This document shows, piece after piece, positions 8,813-16,147 of a stretch of DNA of 47,571 nt. This DNA is from Anaerolineales bacterium UBA6055. Its GTDB lineage: Bacteria; Chloroflexota; Anaerolineae; Aggregatilineales; Phototrophicaceae. Position numbers and translations under genes: made by a program. Numbering within the stretch: the stretch's first letter is position 1; every line of letters starts with the position of its first letter. A model generated the notes under the pieces. The model searched no databases. It was not told the origin of the DNA and worked only from the letters and a program-made list of their open reading frames with translations. Location: NCBI GenBank assembly GCA_002428985.1, contig DIYL01000053.1, positions 1-47,571 on the forward strand, written 5' to 3'.

Positions 8813-10134
8813 ACATCAGTACCTTCAATCACACCATAGAATAATGGTAGTGGTTCAACTTGAGTTTCACTATAAGTCACACCTGTTTCAATCAATTTTT
8901 TGGCATCCTTAAGTGATGCGGCACTATTGGCATGAACCGTCATAAGCACATCACCTGTTTCGACTTTATCACCGACTGACGCATGAACTTCGATACCGAC
9001 AGCAAAATCAATCGAGTCTTCCTTTTTAGCGCGTCCAGCACCTAATGCCAGCGAAGTCAACCCGACTTTATCGGCTAGAACCTCTCGAATATAACCAGAT
9101 TGTGTTGCAGTGACTGTTTCAATAATGTCAGCTTTAGGCAATTTCGCTAGATTATCTAATTGCGAGACATCACCACTTTGTGCTTCAGTCATCTGACGGA
9201 AACGATCAAAACCACGACCACTCTTCAGGGCAACTTCAACCTCGTTGCGTGTTTCCTCAATATCCGCCCATTTGTCACCCTGTCCAGCCAACTGAAGCAT
9301 GTAGGCAGCAACATCCACACAATGCGCATGGAAATCTGCAGGACCATCGCCTTGCAATGTCCGAACAGCCTCAGCAACTTCAAGTGCATTACCAACAGCC
9401 ACTCCTAGCGGCTGATTCATATCCGACAATAATGCAACCATATCACGTCCTGCATCCACCCCAATCTGTACCATAATAGTCGCCAACTCACGGGCAGAAT
9501 CGAGCGTTTTCATAAATGCACCATGTCCCAATTTCACATCTAGGACAATTCCATTAGCACCAGCCGCCAATTTTTTGCTCATAATACTACTGGCAATCAA
9601 CGGAAGACTTTCAACTGTTCCTGTCACATCACGCAACGCGTATAATTTACCGTCAGCCGGAGCTAGTGATTTGGTCTGCCCCGCCAAGACTAAACCCGTC
9701 TCTTTTGCTAAGTGACGAAACTGTGATTCGCCGAGATTGACATTGAACCCAGCAATTGCTTCAAGTTTATCTAATGTCCCACCAGAAAATCCAAGTCCAC
9801 GTCCACTCATCTTCGCAATTGGCACATTAAACGATGCAACCAGTGGTAACACAACAAGTGAGGTTTTGTCACCGACACCACCCGAGGAATGTTTATCAAT
9901 GGCATAATCCACAATATCCGATAGATCGAGCATATCCCCAGACTCTGCCATCGCTAATGTTAAAGTGACAATCTCTTCACGCTCCATCCCTTTTAATAAG
10001 ATTGCCATGAGTAATGCCGACACTTGGTAATCTGGAATGGTATCATTTGTATAATTTGTAATGAACCAGCGAATCTCGTCAGTCGATAGTGATTGACCGT
10101 CGCGCTTTTTCGCAATAAGATCAACAATACGCAT
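8809..10134 (-). CDS. pdp: Pyrimidine-nucleoside (thymidine) phosphorylase
   Basis: This enzyme splits thymidine, uridine or deoxyuridine with phosphate into base and (deoxy)ribose-1-phosphate for nucleoside salvage. The family order is clear: N-terminal helical domain (MRIVDLIAKKRDGQSL), phosphate-binding KHSSGGVGDKTS, the signature SGRGLGFSGGTLDKLEA, LRDVTGTVES with the IMSKK lysines, and a C-terminal alpha/beta lobe (VGIEVHASVGDKVETGDVL). The 441-residue length fits both DeoA and Pdp; the Pdp-type sequence is my preference. Arg, Ser and Lys of the active site are present, but the position usually holding His in GRGLGHTGG is Phe. The stop codon overlaps that of the convergent lipoprotein gene. 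An AGGAG ribosome site lies upstream of the start. Confidence 0.9.
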   Translation of the reverse strand: MRIVDLIAKKRDGQSLSTDEIRWFITNYTNDTIPDYQVSALLMAILLKGMEREEIVTLTLAMAESGDMLDLSDIVDYAIDKHSSGGVGDKTSLVVLPLVASFNVPIAKMSGRGLGFSGGTLDKLEAIAGFNVNLGESQFRHLAKETGLVLAGQTKSLAPADGKLYALRDVTGTVESLPLIASSIMSKKLAAGANGIVLDVKLGHGAFMKTLDSARELATIMVQIGVDAGRDMVALLSDMNQPLGVAVGNALEVAEAVRTLQGDGPADFHAHCVDVAAYMLQLAGQGDKWADIEETRNEVEVALKSGRGFDRFRQMTEAQSGDVSQLDNLAKLPKADIIETVTATQSGYIREVLADKVGLTSLALGAGRAKKEDSIDFAVGIEVHASVGDKVETGDVLMTVHANSAASLKDAKKLIETGVTYSETQVEPLPLFYGVIEGTDV

Positions 10135-10167
10135 GGTTAACTCAATCTCCTAAATGGTGCAGTAATT

Positions 10168-10788
10168 ATGAATGAATGGATTATTATACTACTAGGCATG
10201 GTTATTTTCGCAGGGTTACATACATTGACTGCCAGCCAATCATTCAAACAACAAATTCGTCAACGGTTTAGTGACAGAGCTTACCATGGATTTTACCGTG
10301 CAATCTATAATATTGTTGCATTGATCAGTCTTGCTCCAGTGACCTTCGCTATTGGAATGAGCGACACCATCGTATGGCAAATCCCAGAATCGCAACAGGG
10401 GTTTATCACACTTTTTGTTGCGATTAGTACGATCGGCGCAGTTGGCATGCTCATTTCACTTATACAGATTGATCTACTACGATTCGCAGGTATCAAACAA
10501 GTTTGGGCATATCTATCGGGTGATGAATTACCCTTACGTGAAGAACCTTTACAGCGCAAAGGGTTGTATGAATGGGTACGTCACCCACTGTATTTTTTCG
10601 CATTATTGTCGCTGTGGTTTGTGCCAGTTATGACCGATTTACAACTGTTATTTACTGTGTTGGCGACTGCATATTTCATTATTGGCTCAAGATGGGAAGA
10701 GCAACGTATGGTTAATGCATTTGGGCAAGATTATGTCAACTATCAAGAATCTGTACCTTGGCTTATTCCATTTGTAAAATTTCGGTAA
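10168..10788 (+). CDS. NnrU/isoprenylcysteine methyltransferase-like membrane protein
   Basis: A 206-residue integral membrane protein with about five or six hydrophobic segments. The C-terminal part has the family signature: RKGLYEWVRHPLYFFALL, then SRWEEQRMVNAFGQDYVNYQ, matching the RHPxY...EE...G-x-x-Y-x-x-Y pattern of ICMT/PEMT, NnrU and MddA-type proteins. Those that are enzymes use S-adenosylmethionine to methylate lipids, thiols or prenylcysteine; the substrate here is unknown. It is divergently transcribed from the phosphorylase gene across only 33 bases, so the two promoters must overlap. A SAM-consuming role would produce S-adenosylhomocysteine, the substrate of AhcY encoded downstream, but that connection is only general. 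Confidence 0.75.
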   Translation: MNEWIIILLGMVIFAGLHTLTASQSFKQQIRQRFSDRAYHGFYRAIYNIVALISLAPVTFAIGMSDTIVWQIPESQQGFITLFVAISTIGAVGMLISLIQIDLLRFAGIKQVWAYLSGDELPLREEPLQRKGLYEWVRHPLYFFALLSLWFVPVMTDLQLLFTVLATAYFIIGSRWEEQRMVNAFGQDYVNYQESVPWLIPFVKFR

Positions 10789-10887
10789 ATTCTTGGATTT
10801 CTCGAAAGAAATCGGTAAGAACTCTTGAGTATTCAGGATGTGTAAGATAGGCTATTTTGTACTTTTTAATATATGAGAGGTATTTCC

Positions 10888-11583
10888 GTGACACAAAAAA
10901 CAAAACGTAAAAATTCAGATAAACAAACGATGCTGATTATTGGTGGTGTTGTTGCTGCTGCAATAATTGTTGCTGCTGTATTTATTATCATGTCGAGCCA
11001 GAGTTCAATTAGCACGGTCTCTGTTGATTATTCAGAAATTCCCCAAGCGCGACAAGCTGATGGTGGTTTTGTTCTAGGTAATCCAGATGCACCTATTACG
11101 ATTGTTGCATTTGAGGATTTCCTTTGTCCACACTGCCAACGCTATAAGTCCACTGTTGACCAGTTCATTGAACAATATGTTGTAACTGGCATGGCACGTT
11201 TTGAATATCGTTTCTTGCCGTCGGTAGATGCAATCTATTCACCACAAAGTGCCCAACTCGCTGAATGTGCCGAAATCATCCAACCAGGTTCATTCTGGCA
11301 AGCACACGATGTTATCTTTGATATTGCATCATCAGTACGCTTCAACAATAGTAGTGCTCGTGACTTCGCTGACCGCATGGATATCTCCTATGCAGAAATT
11401 CTAGAATGCTTGCCCGAAGCTGATCAATACCTTTCCGATACCCGACTGGCTGATCAACTTGGAGTAACGGGTACACCGACTGTTTTTGTGCAATATGGTG
11501 ATAGCCGTCCACAGTTCAGCCAATTTGGTCAACAACCAACCTTCGAACAACTCAGCATTCTCGTCGAAACTGCTTCTCAGTAA
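10888..11583 (+). CDS. Membrane-anchored DsbA-like thioredoxin-fold protein
   Basis: An extracytoplasmic thiol-disulfide oxidoreductase of the DsbA/BdbD type. The GTG at 10888 is chosen because GAGAGG (10875-10880) lies seven bases upstream; the ATG at 10873 overlaps that ribosome site. From the GTG the protein has 231 residues: a basic N terminus, one membrane segment (about 14-35), then a thioredoxin fold with the active-site motif CPHC at 80-83, an inserted helical region and the cis-Pro loop GVTGTPTVFV. CPHC is typical of DsbA-like oxidants. A second cysteine pair (LAECAE and EILECLP) lies in the helical insert. No DsbB/VKOR partner is adjacent. A terminator follows the gene. Confidence 0.88.
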   Translation: MTQKTKRKNSDKQTMLIIGGVVAAAIIVAAVFIIMSSQSSISTVSVDYSEIPQARQADGGFVLGNPDAPITIVAFEDFLCPHCQRYKSTVDQFIEQYVVTGMARFEYRFLPSVDAIYSPQSAQLAECAEIIQPGSFWQAHDVIFDIASSVRFNNSSARDFADRMDISYAEILECLPEADQYLSDTRLADQLGVTGTPTVFVQYGDSRPQFSQFGQQPTFEQLSILVETASQ

Positions 11584-11610
11584 CATTTGATACAAATTTG
11601 AATCTATTTA

Positions 11611-11642
11611 AAACGGGTGATCTTAGTGTCACTCGTTTTTTG
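11611..11642 (+). terminator. Rho-independent terminator after the DsbA-like gene
   Basis: A 10-bp stem (AAACGGGTGA with TCACTCGTTT, one G-U pair) and an 8-base loop are followed by a T-rich run, 28 bases after the stop codon. Confidence 0.8.
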
Positions 11643-11743
11643 TTTTGACTAAGTTATCAATCTATAACGTTGAACGTATGTCTAAAATAGCAGTTCGGTG
11701 TAAAATAACCCCATTAGACGCTAGCTCATGGGAGATCAAATCT

Positions 11744-12667
11744 ATGGCATTACCTAAGTTTTACAATCCAAATGATGTTGGCAGTTCTTTCATGCCAGAT
11801 GTCAACAGTGCAGTTGATGCTGGGCGTAACCTCAACCTAGAATCCTCTACAGGTGATACATACCGTATTGCACTGGTACTTGTTGATATGCAGGTTGATT
11901 TTGTCCATCCTGATGGTGCGTTATATGTTCCAGGAGCTGTTGAGGATAGTAAACGTGTTGTGGAGTGGATCTATCATCATGTTGGTGATCTTACGAAAAT
12001 CTATGCGTCTCTAGATAGCCATTATCCAATCCAGATTTTTTCACCAACATGGTGGCAAGATAGAGATGGTAAGCATCCATTCCCGTACACGGTCATCACA
12101 GAAGAAGATGTCCAATGGGGCAGATGGAAAGCAATTTACGAGCCAGCATGGTCAAAAGACTACGTCACTGAGTTAGAAAATCAGCATAAAAAACAACTCA
12201 TGATCTGGCCCTATCACACCCTTATAGGCACGCCCGGTCATGACATCACCCCATCACTATACGAAGCCATAAGCTATCATACAGCTGCTCGCCAATCGCA
12301 ACCAACCTTCATCACAAAAGGCGAAATTGCAAAAACCGAGCATTATTCAATGCTTGAGCCAGAAGTCAAAGTCCCTGATGATCCAAAGGGTGTGCTCAAT
12401 TTCCAATTCCTTGATGAACTCAAAACATTCGATCTTATCTATATCGCAGGTGAGGCGAAGAGCCATTGTGTACTCGAAACTATTAACTCCATAATGCGAT
12501 ATTTTAAAGAAGACAAAGATTTGATCGGCAAGTTACGATTGATGGAAGATGCCATGTCGTCGGTTGACCATCCCGAGATTGACTTCGATAATCTAGCAGA
12601 TGAAGCCTTAGATAGTCATGTTAGTAATGGGCTCAAACTGATAACCACACAGGATGATTTAGGATAA
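11744..12667 (+). CDS. Isochorismatase-family cysteine hydrolase (nicotinamidase-like)
   Basis: An alpha/beta hydrolase of the isochorismatase/nicotinamidase superfamily. The ATG at 11744 follows GGGAG with good spacing; the frame is open further upstream without similarity. The catalytic triad can be traced: Asp in LVDMQVDFVHPDGAL, Lys in TKGEIAKTEHYS, and the nucleophile Cys in IAGEAKSHCVLETI. DSHYPIQIF resembles the metal-binding DxHPxxH of nicotinamidases, but the third ligand position is Gln. At 307 residues it is longer than PncA (about 200), with an insertion in the middle. Nicotinamide deamidation would fit the nicotinate phosphoribosyltransferase encoded about 5 kb downstream, but the substrate is not proven. 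mtnA starts 6 bases after the stop, so the two are probably co-transcribed. Confidence 0.8.
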   Translation: MALPKFYNPNDVGSSFMPDVNSAVDAGRNLNLESSTGDTYRIALVLVDMQVDFVHPDGALYVPGAVEDSKRVVEWIYHHVGDLTKIYASLDSHYPIQIFSPTWWQDRDGKHPFPYTVITEEDVQWGRWKAIYEPAWSKDYVTELENQHKKQLMIWPYHTLIGTPGHDITPSLYEAISYHTAARQSQPTFITKGEIAKTEHYSMLEPEVKVPDDPKGVLNFQFLDELKTFDLIYIAGEAKSHCVLETINSIMRYFKEDKDLIGKLRLMEDAMSSVDHPEIDFDNLADEALDSHVSNGLKLITTQDDLG

Positions 12668-12673
12668 AATACC

Positions 12674-13717
12674 ATGCGAACAGTTGAATGGGATAATGGC
12701 GCGGTTAAAATGATTGACCAGCGCGCTTTGCCGTGGAAACTTGAATTTGCGACACTCAAAACAGTAGAAGAAGTTGCCGAGAGCATCACCAACATGACAG
12801 TACGAGGTGCCCCTGCCATCGGCGCATCAGCCGGATTTGGTATGGCACTCGCATCATATCAGAGCAATGCCGACAATATCAATGACCTACTCAACGATTT
12901 ACGTGCACACGGTGAGCTCCTCAAAAAAGCCCGACCAACTGCTGTCAATCTCGCGTGGGCCGTCGATAAACTCATGGCAATTGCTGAAAGTGGTGAATTT
13001 AACTCACCTGATGATTTACGTGATGTCCTTCTTCAAGAAGCGCAAAAGATCGCAGATGATGATGTTGACATCAATAGCACAATGGGCGCAAATGGCGCAA
13101 CACTTGTCAAAGATGGTGCGACCATTCTCCATCATTGCAATACAGGCGCATTAGCTACTGTCGATTATGGTACAGCATTGGGAGTCGTCCGCGCTGCGTT
13201 CGAACAGGGTAAAAATATTCACGTCCTATTAGACGAAACCCGACCTCGTTTGCAGGGATCACGCCTCAGCGCATGGGAGATGGAACAACTGGGCGTGAGT
13301 TATGACATCATCCCTGATACCGCTGCTGGATATTATATGCAAAAAGGTGAAGTCGATATTATCCTCGTCGGGGCCGATCGTGTCGCAGCCAATGGTGACT
13401 TCGCCAACAAAATCGGCACCTATCAACTAGCAATCATGGCGAAGGAACATGGTATCCCGTTTTATACCGTCGCTCCGACCTCTACCATCGATCTCGCTCT
13501 AAAAAGTGGAGACGAAATTCCAATCGAACAACGCGACCCATCAGAAGTCACGACACCTTATGGCAACCCGATCGTGCCGGAAAATTTTAATGCGCGGAAT
13601 CCAGCATTTGATGTCACACCGCACAAATATCTAAGTGGTATCGTTACGGAAAATGGCATTGTCCGCCCGCCGTTTATCGAGACACTCGCAAAAGCCGTCG
13701 CAGGCGAACAGGTCTAG
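12674..13717 (+). CDS. mtnA: Methylthioribose-1-phosphate isomerase
   Basis: Isomerises 5-methylthioribose-1-phosphate to methylthioribulose-1-phosphate in the methionine salvage pathway. The 347 residues are standard. Visible motifs are MTVRGAPAIGASAGFG near the N terminus, HHCNTGALATVDYGTALG with the catalytic Cys, DETRPRLQGSRLSAWEM, and GADRVAANGDFANKIGTY with the catalytic Asp. The substrate comes from MtnP (MTA phosphorylase), encoded at 42.5 kb. The intermediate salvage enzymes (MtnB, C, D or MtnW/X) are not in the window. It sits 6 bases behind the isochorismatase-family gene, whose end carries the AGGA ribosome site. Confidence 0.96.
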   Translation: MRTVEWDNGAVKMIDQRALPWKLEFATLKTVEEVAESITNMTVRGAPAIGASAGFGMALASYQSNADNINDLLNDLRAHGELLKKARPTAVNLAWAVDKLMAIAESGEFNSPDDLRDVLLQEAQKIADDDVDINSTMGANGATLVKDGATILHHCNTGALATVDYGTALGVVRAAFEQGKNIHVLLDETRPRLQGSRLSAWEMEQLGVSYDIIPDTAAGYYMQKGEVDIILVGADRVAANGDFANKIGTYQLAIMAKEHGIPFYTVAPTSTIDLALKSGDEIPIEQRDPSEVTTPYGNPIVPENFNARNPAFDVTPHKYLSGIVTENGIVRPPFIETLAKAVAGEQV

Positions 13718-13745
13718 ATCTGGCTTCAACAATTTCTAAAACATC

Positions 13746-13773
13746 CGAGGGATGATATATGTATCGTTCCTCG
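13746..13773 (+). terminator. Hairpin between mtnA and the phosphodiesterase gene
   Basis: A 12-bp stem (CGAGGGATGATA with TATCGTTCCTCG, two G-U pairs) and a 4-base loop, starting 29 bases after mtnA. There is no strong T tract after it, so a termination role is plausible but not certain. Confidence 0.5.
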
Positions 13774-13809
13774 ACAATTTCACATCATTGTTTACTCGTG
13801 TGATTAAAT

Positions 13810-14403
13810 ATGAAAATCGGCATATTCTCCGACGTACATGGCCACTTAGACGAACTGCATATGACCCTCAAGTTGTTCGAGTCATTAAAGGTGGATACAC
13901 TGGTTTGCTGTGGTGATTTGGTCGATAAAGGCAATTATAGCAACGAAGTTGTTGATGAATTCATCCAACGGGAGATTCCCTGTGTGCAAGGCAATCATGA
14001 TAAAAAAGCCCAATTCACTTGGCTATCTCACGCTGAGCCATTAAAACCAACTGCAATTGAATACCTGAGCAATCTCCCACAATCATTAGATTATGAATGG
14101 GAAGGCAAAACGGTGCATGTCTGTCATGCTAATCCGTGGCACGATGCATCGTATTACCTCTATCCTGACTGTCCGACCTTCTTATTTGATGAAGTTCTCA
14201 AAACTGTAACCGTTGATCTTGTCATTATGGGACACACACATCATCCCATGCGCGTCGACTAAAAAGACACAACTTTGGTAAATCCGGGGTCAATCTACGG
14301 TAATCGCGACCGTAAAGAACGTACATGTGGGCTTCTCTCTCTGCCGGATATAAACTTTGAGCTATTCGACATAGAAACTGGCAAACCACTTCCCTTGGTC
14401 TAA
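13810..14403 (+). pseudogene. YfcE/MJ0936-type metallophosphoesterase, interrupted by an in-frame stop
   Basis: A small calcineurin-like phosphodiesterase. The metal-binding motifs appear in order: FSDVHGH (residues 6-12), CGDLVD, GNHD, CHANPW and MGHTHHP. The frame stops at a TAA (14260-14262) right after GHTHHPMRVD. The same frame then continues without another stop to 14403, giving KDTTLVNPGSIYGNRDRKER and a tail ending KPLPLV. VNPGS is the conserved C-terminal motif of this family, so the whole stretch was one gene of about 197 codons. The shortened product (150 residues) keeps all the metal ligands I can see but loses the last strands. A nonsense mutation, stop-codon readthrough or a sequencing error are all possible. 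Substrates in the family are phosphodiesters and cyclic nucleotides. Confidence 0.8.
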
Positions 14404-14443
14404 TATCTAAAGTCTCTGTCATCAAACATTAATAGAGCATATC

Positions 14444-14472
14444 TTGAAAAAACCGTCCGGACGGTATAGTAT
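14444..14472 (+). promoter_or_regulatory. Promoter of the TetR/exporter pair
   Basis: TTGAAA and TAGTAT are separated by 17 bases. The spacer contains the first operator palindrome, so bound repressor should exclude RNA polymerase. Confidence 0.55.
14452..14465. promoter_or_regulatory. TetR operator 1
   Basis: ACCGTCCGGACGGT is a perfect 14-bp palindrome between the -35 and -10 elements. Its near copy lies 35 bases downstream. Both precede the TetR gene, suggesting autoregulation. Confidence 0.7.
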
Positions 14473-14486
14473 ATCAACAAATAAAA

Positions 14487-14500
14487 ACCGTCTGGACGGT
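14487..14500. promoter_or_regulatory. TetR operator 2
   Basis: ACCGTCTGGACGGT is the same palindrome with one central mismatch. It ends 6 bases before the TetR start codon and covers the only SD-like sequence (GGACGG). Confidence 0.7.
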
Positions 14501-14506
14501 ACAGTT

Positions 14507-15043
14507 ATGACCAAGAAAATTTCGAAACGACATCAGGTACTTATAGCAGCAAACAATCTCGTATTAGATAAAGGCGCATCACACCTAACATTGGAGGCAG
14601 TTGCAAGCCTTGCGGGTGTCAGTAAAGGCGGACTACTCTATCACTTCCCAAGTAAAGATGCCTTAATCGCAGGCATGATCAATCAAACGATTGAAGATTT
14701 TGATAATCGCCTCGAGTCAATTTACAACACGTTACCAGCAGGAAAAGGTCGCTGGTTACAGGCATTTGTAGAAGCGAGTTTTAAAGATGATATTTCGCCA
14801 CAAATTTTTGTTGCGATTGCCGGTGCAATTACAGATCAACCAGAGTTGCTCGAACCACTTCAAAAACAATCAGATAGCTGGATTGAATATGCAACACGTG
14901 ACGGATTCTCTACAGAGGTCGCTCAAATCGTTATTGCAGCGACAAGTGGCATCTGGCTGGAACGTATCTTTTGGAACAATCCCTCTCAGGATCAATTGAA
15001 GACAAGTCTACTTAAGTTAATCGACAACGAAGTCAAACAATAA
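14507..15043 (+). CDS. TetR-family transcriptional regulator
   Basis: A 178-residue TetR-type repressor. The ATG at 14507 is chosen because the upstream extension of the frame reads through the operators. The N-terminal helix-turn-helix occupies about residues 28-47 (LEAVASLAGVSKGGLLYHFP), with the family's typical YHFPSKDAL continuation. The C-terminal ligand domain is of the TetR_C_37-like short type and gives no clue to the inducer. Two ACCGTCYGGACGGT palindromes lie in its own promoter. The small exporter gene follows 14 bases later, so the likely arrangement is a self-regulated efflux unit, induced when a toxic compound releases the repressor. Confidence 0.9.
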   Translation: MTKKISKRHQVLIAANNLVLDKGASHLTLEAVASLAGVSKGGLLYHFPSKDALIAGMINQTIEDFDNRLESIYNTLPAGKGRWLQAFVEASFKDDISPQIFVAIAGAITDQPELLEPLQKQSDSWIEYATRDGFSTEVAQIVIAATSGIWLERIFWNNPSQDQLKTSLLKLIDNEVKQ

Positions 15044-15057
15044 GGTCAAAAGCATAT

Positions 15058-15489
15058 ATGGATTATCTCTTTAAAGCAGCAAGTGCATGGTTTGTAGGGT
15101 TTTTCCCATTAGCAGAAATCTACGTCGCAATTCCTTCCGCTATCGCACTTGGACTTGATGACATATCCGTCATCGTTTGGTGTACGTTTGGCAATTTCAC
15201 ACCAGCCCTACTCATCAATACAGCTTATCAATGGATGATGAAAAATCCACGAATCAACAAATGGTTTGCTAGCCTGATTTCAGAAAAGGTCAAATCTCGC
15301 ATCAACAAATGGGGGATCTGGTTTGTGTTACTTGGCACGCCATGGACAGGCATCTGGGTGATGTCAGTCACAGCAAAAGTTCTCGGTATGAATACCACAC
15401 GTTTCCTCATCTCGGCTTTTATCAGCATTTTAGCTCATGCTATCATCATTCTGATTGTACTGAGAGCAGGTATCGCCACATTTTCATGA
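15058..15489 (+). CDS. Small multidrug export family membrane protein (COG2426-like)
   Basis: A 143-residue membrane protein with about four hydrophobic segments. The sequence resembles the small multi-drug export protein family: FPLAEIYVAIPSAIALGLDD with an early acidic residue in the membrane, then a conserved loop with NKWGIWFVLLGTPWTGIWVM. Despite the family name, transport activity in this group is poorly established. Position directly behind a TetR gene with paired operators supports an inducible export or membrane-protection role. AAGGTC upstream is a modest ribosome site. Confidence 0.75.
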   Translation: MDYLFKAASAWFVGFFPLAEIYVAIPSAIALGLDDISVIVWCTFGNFTPALLINTAYQWMMKNPRINKWFASLISEKVKSRINKWGIWFVLLGTPWTGIWVMSVTAKVLGMNTTRFLISAFISILAHAIIILIVLRAGIATFS

Positions 15490-15581
15490 GAAAGTGGTTC
15501 GGGTAATCATGAACTTTCGTTAATTATATGGTAATTGAATGCTTCTTTCACGGACGATCAGAGCAGTTCAAATAAAGACCA

Positions 15582-15842
15582 TTAGATCGTATCAGACATG
15601 TCATCATTCGAGTTACTTTTTCCTGTGAGGCGGTCATAATAATAGCGTAACAAAGCATATATCGGCATAAGTACGTACCAGAATAATATCATAGGTCCAA
15701 TTATGATTGTGACTACAAGACAACATGACTGGATCGATGTTTCGAGTGGATAATCTGATATAAGTGGTATGCCAAAGGTGGTTATCAGCAAGATAACACC
15801 TGCAAACACAACTAATTTAATAGCATAGTCAGGGTTTCCCAA
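15582..15842 (-). CDS. Small hypothetical membrane protein
   Basis: A protein of about 86 residues with two hydrophobic segments, a short charged loop and a polar C terminus (RLTGKSNSNDDMSDT). No family is recognised. A TTG at 15842 is chosen because TTGAGGTGA, a strong ribosome site, lies 6 bases upstream of it. An ATG at 15866 in the same frame would give 94 residues but has no SD of its own. It is convergent with the exporter gene. The hydrophobic pattern and codon use look coding, but existence rests on this alone. Confidence 0.5.
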   Translation of the reverse strand: MGNPDYAIKLVVFAGVILLITTFGIPLISDYPLETSIQSCCLVVTIIIGPMILFWYVLMPIYALLRYYYDRLTGKSNSNDDMSDTI

Positions 15843-16147
15843 TTTTATCACCTCAACATTCATCATATACAGCTATTGTGACGACATCAGCGAATCGGTA
15901 TAACAGATTGCTGAACGCTTTAGTGAATCATGCATCTTAACAACGTCAAACGTAGTCTTACAAAATGGGAGAGAGAAAATTATTTTCTACACAAAAAGGT
16001 TTTCTGGTGCAATTGCAAAATCTGTACGAATCGCCTGCAATCGCAATCAGAATAAGCGATTCATATCCGCACAACTTGCGCGAATCCTCACCGTATCTCC
16101 AACTCTTTGCTTCTACGTATTAAGCTGTTTTTTGTGTCTCATATTTA
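15843..16147. other. Gap with no recognised gene
   Basis: I see no supported gene in this stretch between two minus-strand genes. It holds the ribosome site of the small membrane protein gene, and one 7-bp inverted repeat (GAATCGC at 16028-16034 with GCGATTC at 16056-16062) downstream of the ATPase gene on the minus strand. The repeat has a 21-base loop and no T tract, so it is not a convincing terminator. Confidence 0.5.

Noticed and set aside
15490..15520. Possible hairpin after the exporter gene (GAAAG...CTTTC with inner GTTC/GAAC)
   Set aside because: Needs a bulge and has no T tract; too weak to call a terminator.
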